Origin: CAYURP01 sp964447175
GTDB taxonomy: Bacteria > Zixibacteria > MSB-5A5 > SM23-73-2
Direction of reading: 5' to 3'
Length of the DNA stretch: 64,000 nt
NCBI GenBank assembly: GCA_964447175.1
Contig: CAYURP010000007.1
Coordinates: forward strand, 12,145 to 76,144
Notes under the pieces: generated by a model
The model's database searches: none
Told to the model about the DNA's origin: nothing
The model's input: the letters and a program-made list of their open reading frames with translations, nothing else
Translations under genes and position numbers: made by a program
Part shown: piece after piece, positions 8,724-16,939 of the stretch
How the letters are laid out: each line of letters begins with the position of its first letter
How positions within the stretch are numbered: the stretch's first letter is position 1

Positions 8724-9354
8724 ACTTCAAATCGGTTCCCTCGATCACCTCCGAATAATGTTTAGTTAATTCATCTCTTAGCTTGGAACGGGCTCTGTGT
8801 AAATACCACCGGACAGTGGCTTGAGGCATGCCGGTAATCTGAGCCACCTCCTTGATATCCAATCCCTGAAGGTCCCGCAATACAAATACAGATTTCTGTT
8901 TGGGATTGAGAACGTCCATGGCATTTCTTATGGCCCATTTGATCAAATTCCTTCTGTATGTTTTTTCGACATCTTCCTTTTTTTCCTTTATCTCGGTCCC
9001 CATCTGATCCAGCGTTTCATGTCGGTGTTTTCTGTGCTTGCGAATAAAATCAATACTGGCATTTATGGTTATCCGATAAAGCCAGGTGGAGAGCTTTTTG
9101 GTAGTATCGAATCTGTAAAGATTCTGGTATGTTTTAACGAAAACAATCTGAGAGATATCCTTGGCGTCCTCGTAGTTGCCTACCATCTTATAAGCTATAC
9201 TGGCCACCTGAGCTTTGTATTTATCTACCAGTTTGTGGAAGGCTAAATCATCACCTGCCTTTGCTTTTTTAATTGTCTCAAGCAGGCCCTCCTCTTGAGC
9301 CGTGTCTTTTTTTGTCAAAGAGGAGCCCGGATCATCCGGGGACTTATGCTTCAT
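8713..9354 (-). CDS. ECF RNA polymerase sigma factor (RpoE-like)
   Basis: 213 residues. Region 2 has the -10 recognition core YEDAKDISQIVFVKTYQNLYRFD with STWLYRITINASIDFIRK (about residues 60-112), and region 4 has the helix-turn-helix LDIKEVAQITGMPQATVRWYLHRAR (about 170-195). There are no regions 1.1 or 3, as expected for group 4 sigma factors. It starts the operon of anti-sigma, dead HtrA and active HtrA. An N-terminal extension of about 20 residues, rich in Lys/Asp/Ser, is not typical; a later Met is not available in region 2, so the annotated start is kept. Confidence 0.92.
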   Translation of the reverse strand: MKHKSPDDPGSSLTKKDTAQEEGLLETIKKAKAGDDLAFHKLVDKYKAQVASIAYKMVGNYEDAKDISQIVFVKTYQNLYRFDTTKKLSTWLYRITINASIDFIRKHRKHRHETLDQMGTEIKEKKEDVEKTYRRNLIKWAIRNAMDVLNPKQKSVFVLRDLQGLDIKEVAQITGMPQATVRWYLHRARSKLRDELTKHYSEVIEGTDLKYGL

Positions 9355-9475
9355 AATGTGTTCTCACAATTTTTACGTTTTTAATTATAGTGTGTTTGTT
9401 GACTATTAAAAGCCACAACGCATTTATTTGCAATAGCATAACATTAGCTTTACCTGGTCCGGAGGTTCTCATAGG

Positions 9476-9928
9476 CTAATTAGTAACATTTAATTTTGGG
9501 ATCACTCTAATCCCATTTTTTCTCAAAAGGGCTGTGGTCACACCTTCTCCTCTAATTAACTTGCCTTTTCTGTATATTTTCCCAAATCCACAGGAGGGGC
9601 TTTTCTCCTTAAAGAATGCAATCTTTATTCTCAGTTTCCGGGCAATCTGGAGAGTTCTTAGGGCACCTTTTATCATCTCAGAGGAAACATCTTCTCCCCT
9701 TTGGTTTTTTACTTTGCTTTTTCCCAGAAGAACATCCTCACCTCCCCCACTTTTAATCTCTACTTTTAGTCGGGGAATGGTTAGACCCCCCAATGTTTCC
9801 GGGCAGACTGCAACTCCTTTACCTTTTTCCATTAGGGTTTTCATTTTTTTGTCTTTTCTATCCTCAGCATCATATCTACATTTTATTCCAACCAAACAAG
9901 CTGAGATTAAGAATCTGTGGGACCTCAT
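9476..9928 (-). CDS. DUF523 family protein
   Basis: 150 residues matching the DUF523 pattern: ISACLVGxxCRYD near the N-terminus, CPExLGGLTIPR (residues about 42-53), AFFKEKSPSCGFG (about 105-117) and EGVTTALLRKNGIRV at the end. The conserved Cys residues (11, 18, 42, 113) suggest metal or Fe-S binding; no function is established. It follows the M23 gene on the same strand but is separated from it by a good terminator. Confidence 0.85.
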   Translation of the reverse strand: MRSHRFLISACLVGIKCRYDAEDRKDKKMKTLMEKGKGVAVCPETLGGLTIPRLKVEIKSGGGEDVLLGKSKVKNQRGEDVSSEMIKGALRTLQIARKLRIKIAFFKEKSPSCGFGKIYRKGKLIRGEGVTTALLRKNGIRVIPKLNVTN

Positions 9929-9938
9929 CAGAAAATAA

Positions 9939-9962
9939 AAACCTCGACTTGGATCGAGGTTT
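9939..9962 (-). terminator. Intrinsic terminator of the M23 peptidase gene
   Basis: AAACCTCGA pairs with TCGAGGTTT around a 6-nt loop. Read on the minus strand the stem is followed by TTTTATTTTC, so it ends the M23 transcript 27 nt after its stop codon. Confidence 0.8.
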
Positions 9963-9988
9963 AAATTATGTTAGCTTTTCCAAGTCCT

Positions 9989-10900
9989 TTAGTCAAATAT
10001 GTAATTTTCAGACAGAATGTAATCTTCAGGATTCACTGGTTTATCATTATAACGGACTTCATAATGGAGATGTGGTCCCGTGGAATAGCCGGTATTTCCA
10101 ACCCCGCCGATCACATCTCCCCTTTTAACTATTTGCCCTTTTTTTACTCTGATTTTATTCAGATGTCCATAATGAGTTCGGTAACCATAACCATGATCGA
10201 TGATTACCAGTTTCCCCAAACCGTGACGCCAGCCGGTGAAATAAACAATTCCCGTTGCCGCAGCATAAACCGGAGTCCCGATATCGGCGGCGAAATCCAA
10301 GCCCCAGTGTGGCTGTCTTAATCCGGTAAAAGGATCTGTTTTGACCCCAAAGCCCCGGGAAAGATATCCTCTGGTAGGAGGTATGGAGGGGGTATGCTCC
10401 AAAAGATCCTTTTTTTCTAAAAGCAGATTGTGGACCTGGGTCAAATTTTCTCTCTCAAATTTGGTCTGGCGTAACAACTTGTCCATCTCTCCCAGGGTTT
10501 CATCAAACTTTGTATCTATTTCCGACGGGAAAGGTTCAGGCCCGCCAACACCTACCTCTCTTACTGCGTCATCCACCTCAGGAAGTCCGAAAACCAATCG
10601 TATGTTTTTCTCCTTTTCCATTAACTCGTTCATCTGAGATTTGAGGTCTGCGATAAGAGGTTTCATCTCGGAAATCCTTTTCTCCAGATGTTTTTTCTCA
10701 TTTTGCAATTGAACAAAATTATAGTAAGCCAATTGTTGTTTAAAATAGTTGATCGTTGAAAAGGCAGCTACTCCCATAAAAATAGCTAAAACCAAAAATG
10801 CGATGTAAATCCTGGAATAAGAAATCTTTTTAGTCCAGACCTTCCCCTTTTGGGGAATGATCATCACTGAAAAATCCTTCTCATTCATTAGAAACCTCAA
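9989..10900 (-). CDS. Membrane-anchored M23 (LytM/NlpD-type) peptidase
   Basis: 303 residues. A short cytoplasmic N-terminus, one transmembrane segment (about 30-50), a coiled coil (about 58-105, Leu/Lys/Glu-rich) and a C-terminal M23 domain with HWGLDFAAD (zinc His and Asp), THYGHL and GPHLHYEVR (HxH). All zinc ligands of active LytM enzymes are present, so it probably cleaves peptidoglycan cross-links rather than acting as a dead activator. The coiled-coil-plus-M23 layout is that of EnvC/MepM-like division or elongation hydrolases. Single gene with its own promoter and terminator. Confidence 0.88.
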   Translation of the reverse strand: MRFLMNEKDFSVMIIPQKGKVWTKKISYSRIYIAFLVLAIFMGVAAFSTINYFKQQLAYYNFVQLQNEKKHLEKRISEMKPLIADLKSQMNELMEKEKNIRLVFGLPEVDDAVREVGVGGPEPFPSEIDTKFDETLGEMDKLLRQTKFERENLTQVHNLLLEKKDLLEHTPSIPPTRGYLSRGFGVKTDPFTGLRQPHWGLDFAADIGTPVYAAATGIVYFTGWRHGLGKLVIIDHGYGYRTHYGHLNKIRVKKGQIVKRGDVIGGVGNTGYSTGPHLHYEVRYNDKPVNPEDYILSENYIFD

Positions 10901-10943
10901 TAATATGTATAAGGTAACAAATTACTACAATATTTGGGGATAA

Positions 10944-10971
10944 GAATAAGAGGTCGTATAGAATTTGTCAA
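10944..10971 (-). promoter_or_regulatory. Putative promoter for the M23 gene
   Basis: On the minus strand TTGACA (10971-10966), a 16-bp spacer and TTATTC (10949-10944), 44 bp before the start codon. The -10 is weak, but the spacing matches the other promoters in the window. Confidence 0.4.
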
Positions 10972-11556
10972 GTATTTTTTTGCAATTCCTTGAAAACCAA
11001 TTAGTTGAAGAATTTTATAAGGTTATGACTTATGCAAATTTTCATGCAAGCTCGATAAGAAGGAAATACATTCCTTATAAATCCTTAGAAAACGTTCCTC
11101 TGATTCTTGGTTTACTTTATCAAAATATACTCATGCCTTAAGATCTTATTCACTACCCGAATGAATTTTTCCGAATTGAGAGTTTGAAGACTGTATATGT
11201 GCCAATAGACCTTCTCCGGAGATTTATTTCCACTGGTTATTATTCGTCTTCTCTTTCTCATACTTTACATCCCATCCTTTCAAAAGTTCCTGACTTTTTC
11301 ACAAAGCAGAAAAGCAACTTCTATGCCTTTAGCAAATGGGGATTTAAAGATATTTATTTCGTTACTGGAGTTAAAGTTAAGCCCCGGTGAATTTTCCTTC
11401 TGATTCTGGGAACATACTAAATATGGGGATCTAACAATATTTTATTGAGTTCCGCCTACAAGTGGGAAAATTTTTTCGTTTGTTTTTCCGATTTTTGTTT
11501 TTATCTTTTGTGAAACTTGAAGATAGATTTTTCGTAACCAGAAAGAGAGAAAAGAG
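10972..11556. other. Intergenic region without recognised features
   Basis: About 585 bp between divergent genes. The longest open frame (about 68 codons at 11184-11390) begins at TTG, has no ribosome binding site and resembles no family I know. No strong hairpin or repeat stands out. It should contain the promoter of the ECF sigma gene at 11557, but no clear box was found. Confidence 0.5.
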
Positions 11557-12132
11557 TTGAAAAAGGACGATCTGGTCCTGATAAAGGAAGCATTAGCTGG
11601 AGATCAAAATGCTTTTAAGCTGCTTCTGAAAAAGCATCGGGAGGCAATATATCACGTGATATTTAGAATAGTACATAACCCCCAGGAGGCAGAGGATCTG
11701 GTTCAGGAGACTTTCATGAAAGCTTTCAGCTCTCTCTCCAGCTACAGCTCCCAGTATAAATTCTCAACCTGGCTTTACCGGATAGCTGCTAACTCCTCCA
11801 TCGATTACCTCAGGAAGAAAAAGATATCTGCCTTCTCTTTAGATGAGGAGATTCCCACCAGACACGGAAAGGTGAGCCTGGAACTCGCTGACTGGACCTA
11901 TAATCCAGAGATAGATTTAGTAGCAAAACAACGAAGATTTTCAGTGGAGGAAGCCATAGAGAGTCTACCCAAAAGATATAGAGAGGTGATAGTTTTAAGA
12001 CATAAAGAGGAAAAATCCTATGAGGAGATCTCAGACATTCTGAAGATTCCGGTGGGAACGGTCAAAGCAAGAATCTTCAGAGGCCGGGTGTTTCTGAAAA
12101 AGAAACTCAAGAACTTGGGATTAAAAAAATGA
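11557..12132 (+). CDS. ECF RNA polymerase sigma factor
   Basis: 191 residues starting at TTG 11557 behind AGAGAGAAAAGAG. Region 2 motif NPQEAEDLVQETFMKAFSSL with STWLYRIAANSSIDYLRK (about 45-95) and region 4 helix-turn-helix SYEEISDILKIPVGTVKARIFRGR (about 150-175). Unlike the one at 8713-9354 it has no anti-sigma gene beside it; its stop overlaps the ATG of a DUF4097 exported protein (ATGA), and two more envelope proteins follow. Either an unusual downstream protein regulates it or it is regulated by transcription. Confidence 0.92.
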   Translation: MKKDDLVLIKEALAGDQNAFKLLLKKHREAIYHVIFRIVHNPQEAEDLVQETFMKAFSSLSSYSSQYKFSTWLYRIAANSSIDYLRKKKISAFSLDEEIPTRHGKVSLELADWTYNPEIDLVAKQRRFSVEEAIESLPKRYREVIVLRHKEEKSYEEISDILKIPVGTVKARIFRGRVFLKKKLKNLGLKK

Positions 12133-13118
12133 AAAGGTTAACATCAATAACGGTTTTAAGTTTTCTTTTGATTTTTCTTCTCCTTTTCTCCGGAGCAGAT
12201 GCAAAGCAATTTAACTTCGAATTCCATAGGGAAATTCCGGTGGGCAAAAATCCGACTCTATTTCTTTCCAATATATCCGGTAACATAATTATAAAATCCC
12301 ATTCTGAAGGAAAAATCACAATAGATGCCTTAAAGGTGATCAAAACCCATAGCTTAGGAAAAGCTGAGGATATAGCTGATAGGATTGAAATCGAGGTTCA
12401 AAAGGTTGGTGAAGAAGTGAACATCCAGACAAAATATCCCCGCCAGGGCTTTCGCGGGGGCATTTCCTGCTGGGTCAACTACCAGATTTCAGTTCCTTCG
12501 GAAACCCAACTTAACATCAAGACCACCTCGGCTGATGTAGAGGTTGAGGATATTCAAGAGAAGGTAAGAATAAATACCGTTTCAGGGGATGTTGAAGCGG
12601 AATCGATAAAAGGCAGGATGGATATTTCCTCGGTGAGCGGGGATTTCTACTTACAGGACATTCAGGGGGATTTGCTATTGGAGGGGACCAGCTCTGATAT
12701 GGAGCTGGAACAGATTAAAGGAGATGTACGAATTGATGGTGTAAGCGGCGATCTGACTCTGCAGGAGATATGGGGTGATATAGAAGCCTCCACCTCCTCC
12801 GGAGATATAGAGGTAGAGCAAGCCGAGGGTGAGCTGGATCTAAATACGATAAGCGGTGACGTTGAAGTTAAGACTGAAATGTCAACTGAGGGGGAGTATA
12901 TTATCGAAACCACCAGTGGGGAGGTATTTTTTTACCTGCCTGAAAAATCAAATGCCCGTCTCAAGTGTGAGAGCCAGAGCGGGTCTATTAGCACTCAAAT
13001 TCCAGTGAACGTTCTGTCCACCTCCAGACGTTTTCTGGAAGGGGAATTGGGAACAGGCGGACCTTCCCGGATCTTTTTGTCCACTGTAAGCGGAGATATT
13101 AATATGAGAGGATATTAA
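12129..13118 (+). CDS. Exported DUF4097 beta-strand repeat protein
   Basis: 329 residues. Signal peptide (residues about 4-25, ending near SGADA) followed by a long run of short strands in a repeating pattern, for example VSGDVEAESIKGRMDISSVSGDF and later SSGDIEVEQAEGELDLNTISGDV. The repeated SGD/GDV turns are the hallmark of DUF4097 right-handed parallel beta-helix proteins. Overlaps the sigma gene by 4 bp. Family members are often coded next to ECF sigma factors; no enzyme activity is known. It may be the envelope partner of that sigma factor, which is an inference from position only. Confidence 0.85.
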   Translation: MKRLTSITVLSFLLIFLLLFSGADAKQFNFEFHREIPVGKNPTLFLSNISGNIIIKSHSEGKITIDALKVIKTHSLGKAEDIADRIEIEVQKVGEEVNIQTKYPRQGFRGGISCWVNYQISVPSETQLNIKTTSADVEVEDIQEKVRINTVSGDVEAESIKGRMDISSVSGDFYLQDIQGDLLLEGTSSDMELEQIKGDVRIDGVSGDLTLQEIWGDIEASTSSGDIEVEQAEGELDLNTISGDVEVKTEMSTEGEYIIETTSGEVFFYLPEKSNARLKCESQSGSISTQIPVNVLSTSRRFLEGELGTGGPSRIFLSTVSGDINMRGY

Positions 13119-13128
13119 GGGAAAAGCC

Positions 13129-14176
13129 ATGCTAAAAAATAAATTTCTTAAAATACCGGTTATGATTTTTGCTCTTGTGCTTTGGGGTATGGTTTTTTCC
13201 TTTGCAGTAGATGAGAAGAAAGTTCCTGAGAAAAAGGAGCAAATAGCTGAAGAGGATACTATAAAAGCAGTTGAAATTAAAATTGGGGATGAAGGGATTT
13301 ACATCCGGACTGAGTCAGGACGGGAACTAAGATTCAAAAAGGGAGAAATCACAGATATTGAGAAGCTATTGAAAATCAAACTTCCCAAGGCTCCACTTCC
13401 TCCACTTGAACCGGGAAGGGAAAGGCTGCCCAGGGGGCCGGCTGTTTTCAATAGAATTGTCAGAAATGACATTGTTAAGGCGGGCAGTGACATAGTGGTG
13501 TCGGAGGATGAGCTGGTTGAGGGTGACGTTACTGGTTTGGGTGCTGATGTCACTATTGAAGGAAAAGTGGAGGGGAGCGTGGTAGCCGTGGGTGGAGATA
13601 TCATCGTGACTTCCACCGGTGAGATTGAAAAGGACGCCACCAGCGTGGGAGGTTTTATAAGAAAGCAACCTGGGGGGATTATCGGGGGAGAAGTAGTGGA
13701 GGTGGGTTTTGTGCCCAGGGAAATGCTGCGTACACCGTTCAGGCCCGGTATTCCTGGAGGTTTCCCATTTATGGTGGGAATATTTAAAGTATTGTTTTTG
13801 CTATTCATAGGATTGGTTGTGTTCTCAGTTGCCCCTGAACATGTGAAAAGGGTGAAGATAAAANNNNNNNNNNNNNNNNNNNNNNNNNNNNNNNNNNNNN
13901 NNNNNNNNNNNNNNNNNNNNNNNNNNNNNNNNNNNNNNNNNNNNNNNNNNNNNNNNNNNNNNNCTGATACCCATTTTTGCCAGGATCATTGGAGTGGCTG
14001 GAGCACCGGGATCCGGGATAGGTCTGGTACTTATAATCTGCTACTGGACTCTGACTTATCTGATTCTAACTTTTGGTTTGGGAGCAGTGATTTTGACCCG
14101 CTTTGGTATTCGCCCCAAGGAAGCTAAAGTAAACGCTGAACAAAAAACTGATAATAACAAATCAATAGAAGCTTAA
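13129..14176 (+). CDS. Bactofilin-like exported/membrane protein, interrupted by an assembly gap
   Basis: The N-terminal 245 residues read from 13129: signal peptide (about 8-26), a charged linker, then a polymer-forming domain with VEGDVTGLGADVTIEGKVEG-type turns (about 125-185) typical of bactofilin-like beta-helices, and a TM segment entered just before 13864. After 100 Ns the frame continues in a different register from 13964 (LIPIFARIIGVAG...) with two TM-like stretches and a Lys/Asn-rich tail ending at the TAA at 14174. The change of frame is an artefact of the placeholder gap, so this is one gene, not a frameshift. True length unknown. Confidence 0.8.
13864..13963. other. Assembly gap (100 N)
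   Basis: Exactly 100 Ns, the usual placeholder for a gap of unknown size. It sits within the membrane domain of the bactofilin-like gene; the flanking reading frames do not match across 100 bases, so the real missing length differs from 100 by one or two modulo three. Confidence 0.97.
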
Positions 14177-14191
14177 TATATTAATCTCAGA

Positions 14192-15076
14192 GTGGGAGTC
14201 TTTAGGATTAGAAAAATTCACCAGATTTCCCTGACCATCCTCTTAATTTTTCTTTTTTGCTTTGTGGTGTGGGCTGGCAGGAAAAAGGAAGTTTACAAGG
14301 AAATCGATCTGGAGGATGAGAAATCTCTTTCAGTTAGAATCGAGTTTGGAGCCGGAAAGATAAATCTGGGTAAAACTGACTCCAAAAAGATTGTGGAAGC
14401 TGAGGTATCCTATGATCCAAGCTATTCTGATTTCTTTTTCGATTATGATAAATCCAAAGATAAAGGTGAACTATTCATCGGGACTGAGCTTGAGGAAGAA
14501 AGAGGGGTTAATCTGGGAGATGTGGAGGAAAAAAACTGGTGGGATTTAAGTTTCACAGATAAAATCCCCATCAACTTTGAAATCGATGTGGGCGCAGCGG
14601 AGGGGGAACTTGATTTTACCGGACTAAAAATCACGGATTTAGACATCGATATCGGAGCTGCCAAAGCCTGGATCCAGTTCAGAAAACCCAATACCGAAGA
14701 AATATCCAGGATAAGGATTGATGCTGGAGCATGCAAGCTGAAAATAGAGGGCCTGGGAAATGCCAATTTCAAGAGAATGGATTTCGAGGGGGGAGTCGGT
14801 GATTTCACCTTGGATTTCTCAGGTGATTTAAGACATTCGGCAGATGTGGACATTGAGATGGGGTTGGGACATCTGACCATCCTTGTACCTGAGGATATAG
14901 GAGTGAAAATTCAATCCAGCGGATCCATACTCTCCTCCATATCCTTTGACCAGGGAGTATTTGAAGAAGTAGAGGATGACGTCTGGATAAATGATAAGTA
15001 CGGCGAGACAGAAGCTGAATTAGACTTGAAGATCGAGGTGGGACTGGGCGCAGTGGATATCGAGATGATCGATTGA
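14192..15076 (+). CDS. Exported LiaF/toast-rack-like beta protein
   Basis: 294 residues from GTG 14192. Signal peptide or anchor (about 12-30), then a beta-rich domain with repeated GAG/GAA turns: VRIEFGAGKINLG, FEIDVGAAEGELDF, LDIDIGAAKAWI, RIDAGACKLKIEG and the closing EVGLGAVDIEMID. This is the pattern of the LiaF C-terminal / toast-rack family (DUF2154-type). It follows the bactofilin-like gene by 15 bp and is the fourth gene of the sigma-led operon. Role in the envelope is likely, exact job unknown. Confidence 0.78.
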   Translation: MGVFRIRKIHQISLTILLIFLFCFVVWAGRKKEVYKEIDLEDEKSLSVRIEFGAGKINLGKTDSKKIVEAEVSYDPSYSDFFFDYDKSKDKGELFIGTELEEERGVNLGDVEEKNWWDLSFTDKIPINFEIDVGAAEGELDFTGLKITDLDIDIGAAKAWIQFRKPNTEEISRIRIDAGACKLKIEGLGNANFKRMDFEGGVGDFTLDFSGDLRHSADVDIEMGLGHLTILVPEDIGVKIQSSGSILSSISFDQGVFEEVEDDVWINDKYGETEAELDLKIEVGLGAVDIEMID

Positions 15077-15111
15077 ATTTTTCTTAATACGTAATTTCGA
15101 GGAGGTAATAC

Positions 15112-15357
15112 ATGGCTGAAAAGAATACCTGCGAATCCTGCGGGATGCCTATGGAGGATATTTCCCAGCATGGGGGGAAGGATATCAATAATCCCTACTG
15201 TGTTTACTGTACTGATAAAAAAGGAAAGTTGAAATCTCGTGAAGAGGTTAGAGCAGGAATGGTAGTATTCTTTATGAAATCCGAGAACAAAACCAGAGAC
15301 AAAGCAGAGAAATACGTAGATGAGCATATGAAGAAAATGCCCGTCTGGAAGGAATAA
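15112..15357 (+). CDS. Putative zinc-ribbon protein (Zn_ribbon_2 type)
   Basis: 81 residues after a strong ribosome site (GAGGAGG, 7 nt). Four Cys in two pairs, CESCGMPM (residues 6-9) and CVYCTDKKG (26-29), plus a C-terminal helical stretch ending KMPVWKE. This matches the small putative zinc-ribbon family with CxSCGMPM, found alone or fused to transcription regulators. It follows the sigma operon by 35 bp and may belong to it. Confidence 0.8.
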   Translation: MAEKNTCESCGMPMEDISQHGGKDINNPYCVYCTDKKGKLKSREEVRAGMVVFFMKSENKTRDKAEKYVDEHMKKMPVWKE

Positions 15358-15368
15358 GATTCAAGATG

Positions 15369-15460
15369 TGGGGGCGATGCTCTGTCTTCGCCCCTATGGT
15401 TTTTGGTAATTAGTGATTGGTGAATAATAATGCCAGAACCTAACTTAAGTTAGGTTCTGG
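15369..15460 (-). repeat. Composite repeat with perfect 28-bp palindrome, copy 2 (inverted)
   Basis: GGGCGATGCTCTGTCTTCGCCC hairpin region at about 15373-15394, then TTTTTGGTAATTAGTGATTGG, then the same 28-bp palindrome (half CCAGAACCTAACTT) at 15433-15460. Read on the minus strand, order and sequence match copy 1 at 5459-5597, so the two copies face each other across about 10 kb. Confidence 0.8.
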
Positions 15461-15476
15461 TTTTTTATTTTCTGCA

Positions 15477-15595
15477 TGTAGAGGAGGGTTTGTCCCTGCG
15501 TGAGGACCAGAACAATAAAGGCTCTGCTACGTATTTTGTAGGGGAGGGGCTTGTCCCCTCCCTTTCTTCGGTAGTCCACAAGGGACTCCCCTACA
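15477..15595. repeat. TGTAG...CTACA elements with different hairpins
   Basis: 15537-15595 starts TGTAGGGGA and ends TCCCCTACA (9-bp outer inverted repeat) and contains a hairpin GGGAGGGG/CCCCTCCC and a weaker one AGTCC/GGACT. 15477-15531 (TGTAGAGGAGGG ... CTGCTACG) looks like a decayed relative. The outline is that of the RAYT-linked elements, but the hairpin sequences differ. Confidence 0.65.
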
Positions 15596-15730
15596 AAATT
15601 CTCCTTGTTGATAGTGGAATTGTCGTCAAGACCCATTTTGGGGATTTTAGCCTCCCTCGTTGGTGGTGGAATTGGATTTCCACCACCTTGCGTGGGTATT
15701 TCTGTCTCTTTTGACCCAGAAATATTCAAG

Positions 15731-15954
15731 CAAGGTCAGGAGACCTTGTCCTACCCATTCATTGGAGTTTCAAGTTTTAACCTGGCCTATAAATTGTTAA
15801 AAAGAAAAAGAAATGATGAACCAGAGGGTTCACACTCCAAAACAGGTAACACAGGTTGTCTCAACCTGTGTTATAAGCGCACACCTTCGGGACAAGGTGT
15901 GCTACCGAATAAAGAATAATCCCACATTGGGGCAAGGTGGGGTTACCAGGGTGC
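15731..15954. repeat. Cluster of small dyads in the 15.6-16.0 kb gap
   Basis: In order: CAAGGTCAGGAGACCTTG (about 15731-15748), AACACAGGTTGTCTCAACCTGTGTT (about 15848-15872), GCACACCTTCGGGACAAGGTGTGC (about 15879-15902) and CCCACATTGGGGCAAGGTGGGG (about 15922-15943), with GTAC/CTACC-like tails. Related dyads recur at 16557 and 32825-32930. No gene is supported here; open frames across it are built from repeats. Confidence 0.6.
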
Positions 15955-16009
15955 AAAACTCTCTTTTATTAACCAACTAATACCTTTTTCAAACGTGTTT
16001 TTATAGACA

Positions 16010-16483
16010 ATGATTCACAGAGAAAAGGATTATATAATGGAGCACATTACTCAGGAGGATATACAAAGCTTAGAGGAGTTTGAAAAAGATGATTGGGATT
16101 TGAATATCCTGTCCGGTTCTAAGTTGATTTTCCAGTCTGATGAAGAGGGGATTGCTCCGGTTGTTCAATTTTTGAGAGTATTTAAAAGGGATTTGAAAAA
16201 TTTAGTGATCTATGATCGGATCGTGGGCCGGGCGGTGGCACTTCTTTTTATATATCTTTCAAAAGATTCACCCCAAAAAGGTGGAAAGGTAAAGAAGGTT
16301 TTGGGAGTAACAGGGAGCGAAAAGGCAAAAGAAGTTTTGAAAAAATATGAAATACCCTTTCATTTTCTGAAGACCGTACCTTACATTGCCAACCGGGAAA
16401 AAACCGGACCCTGTCCCTTTGAGAAACTTTCTGAGGGGAAGACCCCTGAGGAATTCTGGAAAATTGCTTCCGAGAAGTGTTAA
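16010..16483 (+). CDS. DUF1893 family protein
   Basis: 157 residues. The central block VIYDRIVGRAVALLFIY (residues about 68-84) and the C-terminal NREKTGPCPFEKLSEG (about 126-141) match DUF1893, a small family with a conserved Cys in the CP(F/M)E motif and no known function. The first Met (16010) has no clear ribosome site; a second Met at 16037 (MEHITQED), 7 nt after no obvious site, is also possible. Flanked on both sides by repeat-filled gaps. Confidence 0.8.
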   Translation: MIHREKDYIMEHITQEDIQSLEEFEKDDWDLNILSGSKLIFQSDEEGIAPVVQFLRVFKRDLKNLVIYDRIVGRAVALLFIYLSKDSPQKGGKVKKVLGVTGSEKAKEVLKKYEIPFHFLKTVPYIANREKTGPCPFEKLSEGKTPEEFWKIASEKC

Positions 16484-16556
16484 TTTCTCAGACGAAATAA
16501 AAAGACTTCTTTTTGCTGGTTTAAATAGTTTGCAGAATCATAAAGATTTTAGCTTG

Positions 16557-16720
16557 GTAGCACACCTTGTCTCAAGGTGTGTTTTTTAATAATCATTGGA
16601 GTGTCAACCTTCAGGTTGACCAAGAGTTGTAGGCACAGATTTATCTGTGCAGGAGCATGAATAAATTCATGCCTACAAATTCTAGAGGTGGGATAAATTC
16701 TCACCCCTATTGGATGAAGA
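16557..16720. repeat. Hairpin cluster including a TGTAGG...CCTACA element
   Basis: CACACCTTGTCTCAAGGTGTG (16561-16581) then T6; TCAACCTTCAGGTTGA (about 16606-16621); a complete element at 16627-16678 with ends TTGTAG/CTACAA and two hairpins, GCACAGAT/ATCTGTGC and GCATGAAT/ATTCATGC; and GAGGTGGGATAAATTCTCACCCC at about 16685-16707. The central element has the same outline as the RAYT-linked copies with other hairpin sequences. Confidence 0.7.
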
Positions 16721-16821
16721 GGGTTTCTTTTCAGTTCCGGGAATTCCAATTCCTGGAGCATCTATAAAAATTTCTTTACTAAAGAAAACAAGGAATAGCT
16801 TTTTCTGGATTTTTCAACAAA

Positions 16822-16854
16822 AACCCCAGCTCGAAGGCTGGGGTTCTCTTTTTT
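16822..16854. terminator. Bidirectional intrinsic terminator
   Basis: AACCCCAGC pairs with GCTGGGGTT around TCGAAG. T-rich tails lie on both sides (CTCTTTTTT on the plus strand, TTTGTTG on the minus strand), as fits the space between converging genes 16010-16483 and 16940-17794. Confidence 0.85.
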
Positions 16855-16939
16855 CAGAACTTTAAGCTCTGATTTTCTAAAACATAATATTTTAGATTCA
16901 AATAGTCTCGATAAATCGAGCAACTACATTTTCGTCTAA

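Noticed and set aside
11184..11390. A 68-codon gene before the second ECF sigma factor
   Set aside because: TTG start, no ribosome site, no recognisable family; possible but unsupported.
13994..14176. Separate small membrane protein gene
   Set aside because: Its frame is open back to the gap edge and continues the membrane domain of the interrupted gene.
15490..15919. Small proteins in the 15.5-15.9 kb gap on either strand
   Set aside because: The open frames are made of hairpin repeats and have no ribosome sites or family resemblance.
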